From contig NZ_BMGG01000006.1 in the NCBI RefSeq assembly GCF_014640075.1, forward strand, positions 414,175 to 478,174: a stretch of DNA of 64,000 nt, in the 5' to 3' direction. A program made the position numbers and the translations under genes. This DNA comes from Chelatococcus reniformis. GTDB lineage: Bacteria > Pseudomonadota > Alphaproteobacteria > Rhizobiales > Beijerinckiaceae. The notes under the pieces were generated by a model, which was not told the DNA's origin, searched no databases, and was given only the letters and a program-made list of their open reading frames with translations. The first letter of the stretch is position 1, and each line of letters starts with the position of its first letter. This document shows, piece by piece, positions 33,946 through 44,105 of this stretch.

Positions 33946-36900
33946 ATGAACATGGAACTCTCGCGCCGCGCGTTCTTGCTTACCGCTGGCGCGGGTGTCG
34001 CCGGCACGGCTCTTGGAGCGTTCGGCTTCGGCGACGTCGAGGCCGCCTATGCAGCGGCGATCAGGCCCTTCAAGCTCGTCAACACGACGGAAACCCGCAA
34101 CACCTGCACCTATTGCTCGGTGGCGTGCGGCATCATCCTGTACTCGAAGGGTGATCTGAGGAAGGGCGAGACGGCCGAGATCACCTATATCGAGGGCGAT
34201 TCCGACCATCCGACCAACCGCGGCACGCTTTGTCCCAAGGGCGCCGCCCTGCTCTCCATCGTGAAGTCAAAGACGCGCCTGACATATCCGATGGTGCGCC
34301 GGCCGGGTTCGGACCGCTTCGAACGCATCTCGTGGGACGAAGCGCTCGACAAGATCGTCCGGGTGCTGAAGGACGACCGCGACAAGAACTTCATCGCCCT
34401 GAACGAGGCCGGCGTCACCGTCAACCGATGGGTCACGAGCGGCATCCTCGCCGCCTCGGCGACCACCAACGAGACCGCCTTCGCCACCTACAAAGTGATG
34501 CGAAGTACCGGGATGCTGGCCTTCGACAACCAGGCGAGGGTCTGACACGGCCCAACGGTGGCGAGTCTCGCCCCAACATTCGGCCGTGGCGCAATGACCA
34601 ATTCGTGGACCGACATTCGGAACACGGATCTCGTCGTCATCATGGGCGGCAACGCCGCCGAAGCCCATCCGTGCGGCTTCAAGTGGGTCACGGAGGCCAA
34701 GGCCAACCGCGGCGCCAAGCTCATCGTCGTCGATCCGCGTTTCAACCGCTCGGCGTCGGTCGCGGACTTCTATGCGCCGATCCGGCAGGGCACCGACATC
34801 GCCTTCCTGCTCGGCCTCATCAACTACTGCATGCTCAACGACAAGGTGCAGTGGGACTATGTGAAGACCTTCACCAACGCGAGCTTCCTCGTGAAGGAGG
34901 GCTTCACGTACCGGGATGGGCTGTTCACCGGCTACGACGAGCAGAAGCGCGACTACGACCGCGCGACCTGGGAGTACGAGATCGGGCCTGACGGCTATGC
35001 GGCGGTCGACGAAACGCTCCAGCACCCGCGCAGCGTCTGGACCCTGCTGAAGCAGCATGTGGCGATGTACACGCCCGAACTGGTCGAGCGCATCTGCGGC
35101 ACGCCGAGGGACAAGTTCCTGGCGGTGGCGCAGATGGTGAGCGAGTGCTCGTCGCCCACCAAGACGATGACCTCCATGTATGCGCTCGGCTGGACCCAGC
35201 ATTCCAAGGGCTCGCAGAACATTCGCACCATGGCGATGCTGCAGCTCATCCTGGGCAACATCGGCGTGCGCGGCGGCGGCATGAACGCGCTGCGCGGCCA
35301 CTCCAACATCCAGGGGCTGACCGATGTCGGCCTGCTGTCCAACTCGCTGCCCGGCTATATGAACCTGGCGACCGACCGCGAGCCGGACCTGGCGGCCTAC
35401 ATGTCGACGCGGGGCTTCAGACCGCTGCGGCCGAACCAGACCAGCTACTGGCAGAACTACCGCAAGTTCCTTGTCAGCTTCCTCAAATCCATGTGGGGGC
35501 CGGCGGCGACGGCGCAGAACGACTTCGGCTTCGACTGGCTGCCGAAGCTGGACGTGCCGAACTACGACATCCTGCGGGCCTTCGAGCTCATGAAGCAGGG
35601 CAAGATGACGGCCTATCTCTGCCAGGGCTTCAACCCGCTGCAGGCCTTCCCCAACAAGGCAAAGCTGGTCGAAGGACTGTCCAAGCTCAAGCTGCTCGTC
35701 GTCATGGACCCGCTCGAGACGGAGACGGCGCGCTTCTGGGAGAACCATGGCATCTACAACGACGTCGACACCGCCGCGATCCAGACCGAGGTGATCCAGC
35801 TTCCCACCACCTGCTTTGCGGAGGACGAAGGGGCGCTGGTGAATTCGGGGCGCTGGCTCCAATGGCACTGGCCGGGCGGCACGCCGCCGGGCGAAGCCCA
35901 GCCCGACACCTGGATCATGGCGCAGATCCATCTGCGCCTGAAGGCGCTGTACCGCACGGAAGGGGGCGCCTTTCCCGATCCGATCCTGAACCTGCACTGG
36001 CCCTACAAGGATCCGGGCCTGCCGACGCCAGAAGAGCTGACCAAGGAGATGAACGGCTACATCGTGGCGGATGTGCCTGATCCCGCAGATCCGGCCAAGA
36101 AGCTGCTCGAAGCGGGCAAGCAGGTCGCCAACTTCGGCCAGCTGCGGGACGACGGCTCGACCGCCTGCGGCTGCTGGATCTTCGCCGGTTCCTTCACCGA
36201 GGCGGGCAATATGATGGCGCGGCGGGACAACGCCGATCCCGACGACACCGGTGCCTACCCCAACTGGTCGTTCTCCTGGCCGGCGAACCGCCGCATCCTC
36301 TACAACCGGGCCTCCGCCGACATCAACGGCAAGCCGTGGGACCCCTCGCGCAAGCTGCTGGAGTGGGACGGGCAGAGGTGGACGGGATATGACGTGCCCG
36401 ACATCGCCCCCAACGCCAAGCCGCGGGACGTCGGCCCCTTCATCATGAACGCCGAAGGGGTGGGCCGCCTCTTCGCCCGCGGCATGATGCGGGACGGGCC
36501 CTTCCCGGTGCATTACGAGCCCTTCGAGAGCCCGGTCGCCAACGTGATCGCGCCCAAGGTCCGCGGCAATCCGGTGGCGCGCGTCTTCGCCGACGATTTC
36601 GCGCAGTTCGCCGACGTCGCCTCGCCGGAGTTCCCCTACGCTGCGACCAGCTACCGGCTGACCGAGCACTTCCACTACTGGACCAAGAACAACCACGTGA
36701 ACGCGGTGCTGCAGCCCGAATTCTTCGTCGAGATCTCCGAGGAGCTGGCGAAGGAGAAAGGCGTCGCCAAGGGAGGCTGGGTGCGCGTGTGGTCGAAGCG
36801 CGGCTCGGTGTTTGCCAAGGCGGTGGTGACCAAGCGCATCAAGCCGATGATCTGCGACGGCAAGACCATCCACATCGTCGGCATCCCGATCCACTGGGGC

Positions 36901-37035
36901 TTCGTGGGCGCGGCCAAGAAGGGCTTCCCCGCCAACGTGCTCACCCCGTTCGTCGGCGATGCCAACATCGAGACACCCGAGTTCAAGGCGTTCCTCGTCA
37001 ATCTGGAAGCCTCGACCGGGCCGGCGTCGGTGTGA
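33946..37035 (+). CDS. fdnG: Formate dehydrogenase-N/O-type alpha subunit, selenoprotein (Sec at codon 200)
   Basis: Catalytic molybdenum subunit of a membrane-bound, periplasm-facing formate dehydrogenase: formate to CO2 with electrons passed to the beta subunit. The product is 1029 residues when TGA at 34543-34545 is read as selenocysteine ([14 protein letters not shown], identical in layout to E. coli FdnG). It has a Tat signal ([12 protein letters not shown], 6-17), a [4Fe-4S] cluster from C54, C57, C61 and C96, and MGD-binding segments such as [12 protein letters not shown] and [22 protein letters not shown] precedes ATG at 33946. A SECIS hairpin follows the TGA. Annotators that stop at TGA would report two fragments. 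It is first gene of an operon with fdnH, fdnI, fdhE, selA, selB and selC. Confidence 0.97.
34543..34574 (+). promoter_or_regulatory. Selenocysteine codon and SECIS element
   Basis: TGA (34543-34545) is followed after 11 bases by a hairpin. GG (34557-34558) pairs with CC (34573-34574), T34559 is bulged, GGCGA (34560-34564) pairs with TCGCC (34568-34572), and the loop is GTC. The spacing, bulged U and GU-containing apical loop match the SelB-binding upper stem of E. coli fdhF/fdnG. The element lies within the coding frame. Confidence 0.92.
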
Positions 37036-37051
37036 GGGAGGACAAGGCCCG

Positions 37052-37993
37052 ATGTTTCCCCCGATCCCGAACCCGCCCGTCGCGCCCACCTCGCCCGGGT
37101 TCAGCGACAAGGATCTGATCCGACGCTCGGCGTCGAGCGTGCCAGCGCCGGCCACACGGCAGACGGAGGTCGCCAAGCTCATCGACGTCTCCAAGTGCAT
37201 CGGCTGCAAGGCGTGCCAGGCGGCGTGCATCGAATGGAACGACACGCACCAGGCCATCGGCGTGAACGTCGGCGTCTACGACAACCCGGCGGATCTCACG
37301 CCGGAGATGTTCACGCTGATGCGCTTCAGCGAATGGGAGAACCCACAGACCAACAACCTCGAATGGCTGATCCGCAAGGACGGCTGCATGCATTGCGAGG
37401 ACCCGGGCTGCCTCAAGGCCTGCCCGGCGCCCGGCGCCATCGTGCAATACGCGAACGGCATCGTCGATTTCGTGCACGACAACTGCATCGGCTGCGGCTA
37501 TTGCGTGAAGGGCTGCCCCTTCGACATCCCGCGCATCTCCAAGGTCGACCACAAGGCCTACAAATGCACGCTGTGCTCCGACCGCGTCGCCGTCGGCCAG
37601 GGCCCTGCCTGCCAGAAGGCCTGCCCCACCCAGGCCATCGTGTTCGGCACCAAGGACGAGATGAAGGAGTGGGCCGACTTTCGCATCAAGGACCTGAAGT
37701 CTCGCGGCTTCGAGAACGCCGGCCTCTATGATCCGCCGGGCGTCGGCGGCACCCACGTCATGTACGTGCTGCACCACGCGGACAAGCCCGAGATCTACGC
37801 CAACCTGCCCCGCAATCCGACGATCAGCCCTCTGGTCGAACTCTGGAAGGGCGTGGGCAAATACGTGGGCCTCGGGGTGATGGGGCTGGCGGCCGCCGCC
37901 GCCGTCGTCCATCACCTCGTCGCCGGCGCCAACCGCGTCTCGCCGGAGGATGAGGCGAACGCCGAGAAGCTGACGGAGGGCCGGCACTCATGA
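37052..37993 (+). CDS. fdnH: Formate dehydrogenase beta (iron-sulfur) subunit
   Basis: A 313-residue electron-transfer subunit linking FdnG to the cytochrome b subunit. Sixteen Cys form four [4Fe-4S] sites: C49/52/55/59, C112/115/120/124, C145/148/151/155 and C172/175/187/191 (for example [11 protein letters not shown] and [16 protein letters not shown]). A C-terminal transmembrane helix (about 278-298, [20 protein letters not shown]) anchors it, as in E. coli FdnH. There is no signal peptide, so it should be exported with the Tat-bearing alpha subunit. GGGAGG precedes ATG at 37052. It overlaps fdnI by four bases (ATGA). Confidence 0.96.
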   Translation: MFPPIPNPPVAPTSPGFSDKDLIRRSASSVPAPATRQTEVAKLIDVSKCIGCKACQAACIEWNDTHQAIGVNVGVYDNPADLTPEMFTLMRFSEWENPQTNNLEWLIRKDGCMHCEDPGCLKACPAPGAIVQYANGIVDFVHDNCIGCGYCVKGCPFDIPRISKVDHKAYKCTLCSDRVAVGQGPACQKACPTQAIVFGTKDEMKEWADFRIKDLKSRGFENAGLYDPPGVGGTHVMYVLHHADKPEIYANLPRNPTISPLVELWKGVGKYVGLGVMGLAAAAAVVHHLVAGANRVSPEDEANAEKLTEGRHS

Positions 37994-38697
37994 CCTCCGA
38001 TGACGGGGACAGGCCCTACGACGTCCAGCCCGGCGACGACGTCCATCCCGGCAAGCCGGTGACGGTCGACCGCTACACCGTGGGTGCGCGCATCAACCAC
38101 TGGATCACCGCCGTCTCGCTGGTGTTGCTCGCGCTGTCGGGGCTGTCAATGTTCCATCCGAGCCTGTTCTTCCTGACGGTGCTGTTCGGCGGCGGCCAGT
38201 GGACGCGCGCCATCCACCCGTGGATCGGCGTCGTCCTGTTCTTTTCCTTCGCCGGCCTGTTCATCCGCTTCTGGAAGGCGAATCTCTGGAGGAGCGAAGA
38301 CAACACGTGGCTGCGCCGCATCCGCGATGTGCTGGCGGGAGACGAGGAGAAGCTGCCCGAGCTCGGCAAGTACAACGCCGGCCAGAAGTTCGTCTTCTGG
38401 GGCATGTCGGCGCTGATCATCATCCTGATCGGCAGCGGCATCGTGGTCTGGGACGAGTATTTCTATCCCTTCACCAGCATCGAGCAGAAGCGCATCGCCA
38501 TCCTCGTTCACGCGGCGGCGGCGGTGGTGATCATCTGCGTCTGGATCGTGCACGTCTATGCAGCGATCTGGGTGCGCGGCACCATCGGCGCCATGACCAA
38601 GGGCCGGGTGACGGGCGGCTGGGCCTGGCGCCACCACCGCAAATGGCTGCGCGAGCTGGTCGGCAAGCGGGTGGTCGGCAAGACCTCCGCTTCCTAG
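37990..38697 (+). CDS. fdnI: Formate dehydrogenase gamma subunit, cytochrome b556
   Basis: A 235-residue membrane diheme cytochrome b that delivers electrons to quinone. Four helices are visible (about 37-57, 72-92, 137-158, 172-193). Candidate heme His are in [26 protein letters not shown] and IVHVYAAIW. The C-terminal HHRKWLREL is typical of the family. It starts by ATGA overlap with fdnH, so the two are coupled. The N-terminal 25 residues form an acidic extension. The FdhE gene follows after 53 bases. Confidence 0.95.
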   Translation: MTSDDGDRPYDVQPGDDVHPGKPVTVDRYTVGARINHWITAVSLVLLALSGLSMFHPSLFFLTVLFGGGQWTRAIHPWIGVVLFFSFAGLFIRFWKANLWRSEDNTWLRRIRDVLAGDEEKLPELGKYNAGQKFVFWGMSALIIILIGSGIVVWDEYFYPFTSIEQKRIAILVHAAAAVVIICVWIVHVYAAIWVRGTIGAMTKGRVTGGWAWRHHRKWLRELVGKRVVGKTSAS

Positions 38698-38750
38698 GTT
38701 ATGCAGAGGCGTGTGCATCACGTGGCCCGGCGGGTTCGTGAAAGGTCGAG

Positions 38751-39665
38751 ATGAGCGAAGATGAGGTCCGCCCCGACTCGACGGTGATCGGCGACGTCGC
38801 ATCCCCGCCGTTCGTGCGCCTCCCCGATCCGGCCCGGCTGTTCATCGACCGCACTCAGCGTCTGCGCGTCCTTGCCGCGCGCAGCGCGATCGCCCCTTAT
38901 CTCCTCTTCCTCGCCGGGCTCACCGAATACCAGTACCGCATCCAGGATGGCCTGCCCGAGCCGGAGATGCCGGACGAGACGGTGCAGGCGCGCGCGCGCG
39001 CCCATGCCATGCCGCCGCTCGCCCGCGCCGGCTTCCGGCCGGACGCCGCCTTCCGGGCAACGCTCGCCGCGCTCGTCGACACAGCCGGCGACATCCCACA
39101 GATGCCGGCCGCGCGCGCGGCGCTGGAGCGAGTCCGCGCTGCCGATGGGCGGACGCACGAGGCGATGGTCGGCGCCGTGCTCGCCACCGCGATCCCGGCC
39201 GAGACGCTGGCCGAGCACGTCTATGTCGCCGCCGCCTTGCAGGTCCACTTCGCGCGCTGCGCCGCGCGCCTCGACGGCGAGGCACTGGTGCCGGTCGGCG
39301 ACGGCGCCTGCCCCAGCTGCGGCGGGCCGCCGGCGAGCTCGCTCGTGGTCGGCTGGCGCGGGGCTCACGGCACCCGCTTCTGCGCCTGCGCGCTCTGCGG
39401 CACGTTCTGGCACACGGTGCGGATCAAATGCACGCTCTGCGGCTCCACCAAGGGTGTCGGCTACCAGGAGGTCGAGGGCGAAGGCGGTACCATCAAGGCC
39501 GAGACCTGCGACGCCTGCCGGTCCTACGTGAAGGTGCTCTATCAGGTGAAGGACGCGGATCTGGAGCCTGTCGCCGACGACGCGGCGAGCCTCGGCCTCG
39601 ACCTGCTGATGCAGGGAGGCCCATACCGACGGGGCGGCTTCAACCCCTTCCTGCTGGGCTACTGA
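38751..39665 (+). CDS. fdhE: Formate dehydrogenase accessory protein FdhE
   Basis: A 304-residue cytoplasmic redox chaperone needed for activity of respiratory formate dehydrogenases. The zinc-ribbon core contains paired CxxC motifs: [24 protein letters not shown] and CDACRSYVK, positioned as in E. coli FdhE, which is a rubredoxin-like iron-binding protein interacting with the catalytic subunits. The N-terminal half is helical and more variable. It follows fdnI in the operon and is one base from selA (stop 39665, start 39667). FdhD, the usual sulfurtransferase partner, is not in this window. Confidence 0.95.
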   Translation: MSEDEVRPDSTVIGDVASPPFVRLPDPARLFIDRTQRLRVLAARSAIAPYLLFLAGLTEYQYRIQDGLPEPEMPDETVQARARAHAMPPLARAGFRPDAAFRATLAALVDTAGDIPQMPAARAALERVRAADGRTHEAMVGAVLATAIPAETLAEHVYVAAALQVHFARCAARLDGEALVPVGDGACPSCGGPPASSLVVGWRGAHGTRFCACALCGTFWHTVRIKCTLCGSTKGVGYQEVEGEGGTIKAETCDACRSYVKVLYQVKDADLEPVADDAASLGLDLLMQGGPYRRGGFNPFLLGY

Positions 39666-39666
39666 C

Positions 39667-41106
39667 ATGACCGGCGATGCCGCCCGACCCGCTGCGCCGA
39701 CCGATCGCCTGCGCGAGCTGCCCTCCGTCGACCGCGTGCTCGGCACGGCGGCCGCCGCGGCCGCCCTCGCCGTGCACGGCCACCCACGCACCGCCGCCGC
39801 CGTGCGCGCGGCGCTCCATGGGGCACGCGAGAGCGTCCGCACCGGGGGCGCGCTGCCCGGACCGGACGCCGTCGCCACGCTCGCCGCCGCCCGGCTGGCG
39901 GACGAGGCGCGCTCTACCCTGAGGCCGGTGTTCAACCTCACGGGCACGGTGCTGCACACCAACCTCGGCCGGGCCCTGCTCGCCGAGGCGGCCATCGAAG
40001 CGGCGGTCGAGGCCATGCGCCACGCCGTGTCGCTCGAGTTCGACCTCGCCACCGGCAAACGCGGCGAGCGCGACGACCACCTGCGCGCGCTGCTGTGCGA
40101 GCTCACCGGGGCCGAAGACGCCACCGTCGTCAACAACAACGCCGCCGCCGTGCTGCTGGTGCTCAACAGCCTGGGCCAGGGCCGCCGCTCCATCGTGTCG
40201 CGCGGCGAACTGATCGAGATCGGCGGCGCCTTCCGCCTGCCCGACATCATGGCCCGGGCGGGGACGGTGCTCGACGAGGTCGGCACCACCAACCGCACAC
40301 ACCTGAAGGACTACGGAGCGGCCCTCGCGCCCGAGACCGGGCTGATCCTCAAGGTACACACCTCCAACTACCGCATCAGCGGCTTCACGGCCGCGGTCGC
40401 CGCGCGCGACCTCGCGCCGCTGGCGCGCGAGCACCGGGTGCCGCTGGTGCACGACCTCGGCTCGGGTACGCTGGCCGATCTGGCCGGCATCGGCCTCGCG
40501 CACGAGCCCACCGTGCGCGAGGCCGTGGCGGACGGCGCCGGCCTCGTCACCTTCTCCGGCGACAAGCTGCTCGGCGGCCCGCAGGCCGGCTTCATCGTCG
40601 GGCGCCGCGACCTCCTCGCCGCGATCAACCGCAACCCGATGAAGCGCGCGCTCCGCGTCGACAAGATCCGGCTCGCGGCGCTCACCGCGACGCTGCGCCT
40701 TTACCGCGATCCGGCGCGGCTGGCGGAGCGCCTGCCGACCCTGCGCCTGCTGGCGCGCAGGCCTGACGACATCGAGGCGCAAGCGCGGCGCCTCGAGCCC
40801 GCGGTGGCCGCCGCCTGCGGCGGCGCCGTCACCGTCGAGGTCAGGCCATGCTCCAGCGAGATCGGTTCCGGCGCCCTGCCGCTCGAGACCTTGCCGAGCG
40901 CCGCGCTGGCGCTGCGGCCCCTCGCCGGCGGGGGTGGCGGAGCGCTGGCGAGCCTCGCCGCCGCTCTGCGGCGCCTGGCCGTGCCGGTGATCGGGCGTAT
41001 CGGCGATGGCGCGTTGCTGCTCGACCTGCGCTGCTTGGAAGACGAGGCCGGGTTCCTGGGCGTGCTCGGCGCGCTCGATCCGGGAGCAGGCGATGCGATG
41101 GCTTGA
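39667..41106 (+). CDS. selA: L-seryl-tRNA(Sec) selenium transferase SelA
   Basis: PLP enzyme converting Ser-tRNA(Sec) to Sec-tRNA(Sec) with selenophosphate. It is 479 residues with the N-terminal tRNA-binding domain ([12 protein letters not shown]), [19 protein letters not shown] (89-107), [31 protein letters not shown] and the PLP lysine K300 in [14 protein letters not shown]. All are family hallmarks. It begins one base after fdhE, and its end overlaps the Sel1-repeat gene by 14 bases. A Gly run near 409 (AGGGGGAL) is a flexible linker. Confidence 0.97.
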   Translation: MTGDAARPAAPTDRLRELPSVDRVLGTAAAAAALAVHGHPRTAAAVRAALHGARESVRTGGALPGPDAVATLAAARLADEARSTLRPVFNLTGTVLHTNLGRALLAEAAIEAAVEAMRHAVSLEFDLATGKRGERDDHLRALLCELTGAEDATVVNNNAAAVLLVLNSLGQGRRSIVSRGELIEIGGAFRLPDIMARAGTVLDEVGTTNRTHLKDYGAALAPETGLILKVHTSNYRISGFTAAVAARDLAPLAREHRVPLVHDLGSGTLADLAGIGLAHEPTVREAVADGAGLVTFSGDKLLGGPQAGFIVGRRDLLAAINRNPMKRALRVDKIRLAALTATLRLYRDPARLAERLPTLRLLARRPDDIEAQARRLEPAVAAACGGAVTVEVRPCSSEIGSGALPLETLPSAALALRPLAGGGGGALASLAAALRRLAVPVIGRIGDGALLLDLRCLEDEAGFLGVLGALDPGAGDAMA

Positions 41107-41926
41107 CCGCCTGATACGCTCGGTCCGCCCGGGAGTGGAGCATCCGTCGGCGCCGACGCCGGCGCCAGAGCCGAGCCCCTCGATCGCAGAGCAGATGGCG
41201 GCGGCCTTGGCCGCGGCGCAGGCGGGGGACCATGCGGCCGCCCTTGCAATCTGGGGACCGCTGGCGCAGGCGGGGGTGGCACGTGCGCAAAGCAACGTCG
41301 GCGCCTGCTTCGCCGAAGGTCTGGGCGTCGACCGCGACCCGGCGCTCGCCGCGCGCTGGCTCGGTCTTGCCGCCGATGCCTGTGACCCCGTCGGCCAGCG
41401 CAACCTCGCCGCGCTCTACTTCCGTGGCGACGGTGTGGAACGCGACGACCGCCGGGCGGCCGCCCTCTACCGCGCCGCAGCCGAACAAGGCGACGCCGCC
41501 GCCCAGGACATGCTGAGCTGGATGCTCGTCGAGGACGGCGGCATCACCTTCGATCCCGTCGAGGCATTGCGCTGGGCACATCTGGCGGCAGACCAGGGCG
41601 TCGCCCAAGCGATGACGCGGCTCGGCATGCTCTATCACGACGCGCTCGGGGCGGACCGCGACCCCGTGGAAGCGGCCCGGTGGTGGCACAGGGCGGCCGA
41701 CCGCGGCGAGCCCGACGCACAATCCATGCTCGGCGCGGCCTATCACCTGGGCGCCGGCGTCGCGCGCGATCCCGTCGTTGCGCTGGCGTGGCTGCTGCGC
41801 GGCTCGGCGGGCGGCAGCGCGCTCGCCGGCCGCTTCCTCGGGCCGGCCCGGGCCGCGCTCGACCCGACCGGCATCGCCGAAGCCGAGCGGCTCGCGCGCG
41901 TCCCCTTGCCGGAGGCCCCGCCATGA
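41093..41926 (+). CDS. Sel1-like repeat (TPR-like) protein embedded between selA and selB
   Basis: A 277-residue protein made mostly of Sel1-like repeats (SLR): [101 protein letters not shown] and [27 protein letters not shown] (each given in part). The N-terminal 40 residues are Pro-rich. SLR proteins are protein-protein scaffolds, and the name comes from yeast Sel1, not selenium. It has no signal peptide. Overlaps with selA (14 bases) and selB (ATGA) place it in the Sec operon by coupling, so a role in Sec machinery or FDH assembly is possible but unproven. Confidence 0.88.
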   Translation: MRWLDRLIRSVRPGVEHPSAPTPAPEPSPSIAEQMAAALAAAQAGDHAAALAIWGPLAQAGVARAQSNVGACFAEGLGVDRDPALAARWLGLAADACDPVGQRNLAALYFRGDGVERDDRRAAALYRAAAEQGDAAAQDMLSWMLVEDGGITFDPVEALRWAHLAADQGVAQAMTRLGMLYHDALGADRDPVEAARWWHRAADRGEPDAQSMLGAAYHLGAGVARDPVVALAWLLRGSAGGSALAGRFLGPARAALDPTGIAEAERLARVPLPEAPP

Positions 41927-43995
41927 TCATCGGCACGGCCGGGCATATCGACCACGGCAAGACCGCGCTGGTCAGGGCGCTCACCGGCGTCAATACCGAC
42001 CGGCTGAAGGAGGAGAAGGCCCGCGGTATCTCCATCGACCTCGGCTTCGCCTACCAGCCGACGCCGGACGGCGATGTACTGGGCTTCGTCGACGTGCCCG
42101 GTCACGAGCGCTTCGTGCGCACCATGCTCGCCGGCGCCGCCGGCATCGACTACGTGCTCCTCGTCGTGGCCGCCGACGACGGCGTCATGCCGCAGACCCG
42201 CGAACATCTCGCCATCCTCGAGCTGCTCGGCGTCACGCGCGGGGTGGTGGCGCTGACCAAGGCCGACCTCGCCGCCCCGCGGCAGCGCGAGACGGTGACC
42301 GCCGAGGTCCGCGCTGCTCTCGTCGGCGGCGCGCTGGCAACCGCCGACATCGTACCGGTCTCGACCGTCACCGGCGAGGGCATCGCGGCGCTCGGCGATC
42401 GGCTGGCCCGGGAGGCGGCCGCCTTCACCGCACGGGACACGGCCGGGCGCTTCCGACTGGCCATCGACCGCTCCTTCACCCTGCGCGGCGCCGGCACCGT
42501 CGTCACCGGCACCGTGCTCTCGGGCTCCGTCACGGTCGGCGACCACCTGATCGTCAGCCCGTCCGGCCTGCCCGTGCGCGTGCGCTCCATCCATGCGCAG
42601 AACCGCCCGGCTGAGCGCGGTCGCGCTGGCGAGCGCTGCGCCCTCAATCTCGCCGGCGAGCGCGTCACGCGTGAGGCCTTCGCCCGCGGCGACGTGGTGC
42701 TCGACCCGCTCCTGCACGCGCCCGCGGCACGCATCGATGCGACGCTCGCCGTACTGGCGAGCGAGCCGAGGCCGATCGGTCAGTGGTCGCCGGTCCGCCT
42801 GCACACGGCCGCCGTCGAGGTCGGCGCGCGCGTCGTGCTGCTGGGCGATGGGGCGATCCTGCCGGGCGAGGAGGCCTTCGTGCAGCTGGTGCTGGAGCGG
42901 CCCGTGGCCGCCGCCGTCGGCGACCGCTACGTCCTGCGCGACACCTCGGCGCGGCGGACAATCGGCGGCGGCCGGCTGGTCGACCTGCGGGCCCCGGCCC
43001 GCAGGCGCCGCACGCCGCAGCGCTTCGCCCAGCTCGCGGCCCAGGCCACCGGCGCGCCGGACGCCGCCCTCGCCGCTTTGCTGGCGGTGGCGCCCCGCGT
43101 GGTCGAGCTCGACGGCTTCGGGCGCGACCGGGCGCTGAGCGACGCCCAGCTCGAGGCTGCGCTCGCCCGTCCCGGGATCATCCGTATCGCCACCGGCGGC
43201 GTGCGCTTCGCCCTCGCCGGCGCCGACTGGGAAGCGCTGACCAGCGGGCTGCGCGGCACGCTCGCTGCCTTCCATCGCGACAATCCCGATCTCCCCGGCA
43301 TCGGGCTGGAGCGGCTGCGCCTGCAATCGGAGCCGCGGCTGCCCGCGCCGGCCTTCGCCGCCGTGCTGCGCGGCCTGGCCCGGACGGGCGACGTCGCGCT
43401 CGACGGCGCCTGGGTGCGCCTCGCCGGCCACGAAGTGCACCTGACGCCGGCGGACGAGGCGGTGTGGCGCGAGATCCGCCCTCGGCTCGGCGGCACCGCC
43501 CGCTTCCGGCCGCCCCGCGTGCGCGACATCGCCGGGCTCATCGGCGCGAGCGAGGCCGAGGTGCGCCGGCTGCTGAAGCGAGTGGGGCGGATGGGTGAGG
43601 CGGACGAGGTGGCGCACGACCACTTCTTCCTGCGCGCGACTGTCGCCGAGTTGATCGACATCCTCGGCCGGCTCGCCGCTGCTGCCGGGCGCAGCGGCTT
43701 CACTGCTGCCCAGTTTCGCGACCAGGTGGACAGCGGTCGCAAGGTGGCAATCCAGATCCTGGAATTTTTCGATCGCCACGGGGTGACCCTGCGGCGCGGC
43801 GATCTGCGCCACATCGACGTGCACCGGCTGGACCTCTTCCGCCCGGCGGGCGAGACCGAGGCGCCCGCCATTGCTGGAGGAGAAGCGTCCCCGGTGGGGC
43901 GTCCGGACTTCAAATCCGGGAGGGGCCGCGCGCCGGTCTCTGGTGGGTTCGACTCCCATTCTCCTCCGCCAGCTCTTTCGGATAGGGCAAGATAG
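41923..43995 (+). CDS. selB: Selenocysteine-specific elongation factor SelB (frame runs through selC)
   Basis: Delivers Sec-tRNA(Sec) to ribosomes at SECIS-marked UGA codons. It is 690 residues as read. The GTPase domain has GHIDHGKT (7-14), DVPGHE and TKAD; domains II-III and C-terminal winged helices follow, ending [25 protein letters not shown], which is the normal end of a SelB. The open frame continues past that point through the whole tRNA-Sec gene (residues about 652-684 are encoded by selC) to TAG at 43993-43995. The extra tail ([16 protein letters not shown]...) is not SelB-like, so its biological reality is uncertain. Start ATG overlaps the Sel1-gene stop. Confidence 0.95.
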   Translation: MIIGTAGHIDHGKTALVRALTGVNTDRLKEEKARGISIDLGFAYQPTPDGDVLGFVDVPGHERFVRTMLAGAAGIDYVLLVVAADDGVMPQTREHLAILELLGVTRGVVALTKADLAAPRQRETVTAEVRAALVGGALATADIVPVSTVTGEGIAALGDRLAREAAAFTARDTAGRFRLAIDRSFTLRGAGTVVTGTVLSGSVTVGDHLIVSPSGLPVRVRSIHAQNRPAERGRAGERCALNLAGERVTREAFARGDVVLDPLLHAPAARIDATLAVLASEPRPIGQWSPVRLHTAAVEVGARVVLLGDGAILPGEEAFVQLVLERPVAAAVGDRYVLRDTSARRTIGGGRLVDLRAPARRRRTPQRFAQLAAQATGAPDAALAALLAVAPRVVELDGFGRDRALSDAQLEAALARPGIIRIATGGVRFALAGADWEALTSGLRGTLAAFHRDNPDLPGIGLERLRLQSEPRLPAPAFAAVLRGLARTGDVALDGAWVRLAGHEVHLTPADEAVWREIRPRLGGTARFRPPRVRDIAGLIGASEAEVRRLLKRVGRMGEADEVAHDHFFLRATVAELIDILGRLAAAAGRSGFTAAQFRDQVDSGRKVAIQILEFFDRHGVTLRRGDLRHIDVHRLDLFRPAGETEAPAIAGGEASPVGRPDFKSGRGRAPVSGGFDSHSPPPALSDRAR
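43876..43971 (+). tRNA. selC: tRNA-Sec (anticodon UCA)
   Basis: A 96-base gene including encoded CCA (43969-43971). The acceptor stem is the Sec-specific 8 bp (GGAGGAGA with TCTCCTCC). The anticodon stem CCGGA/TCCGG holds loop CTTCAAA with anticodon TCA at 43910-43912. The T-stem is 5 bp (8+5 bacterial Sec pattern) with loop TTCGACT. A long variable arm is present. It lies wholly inside the selB reading frame on the same strand. Confidence 0.97.
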
Positions 43996-44105
43996 AACGT
44001 CACCGGCGCCCGCGGCCGAACATCCCTGCCATAAAATTCGTGCGCTGCCGGCAACCTAAGTCGGGTCTGCAAGTTCATGTTGGCGCAGCGCAGCAGGGAT
44101 ACGCC

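Noticed and set aside
34543-34545. Frameshift or nonsense mutation splitting formate dehydrogenase
   Set aside because: Frame is unchanged on both sides, the context is the exact Sec site of the family, and selA/B/C/D plus a SECIS are present.
34267-37257. Antisense open frame of about 1000 codons opposite fdnG
   Set aside because: It mirrors the codon structure of fdnG in GC-rich DNA, has no recognisable domain, and is low-complexity in composition; fdnG on the plus strand is certain.
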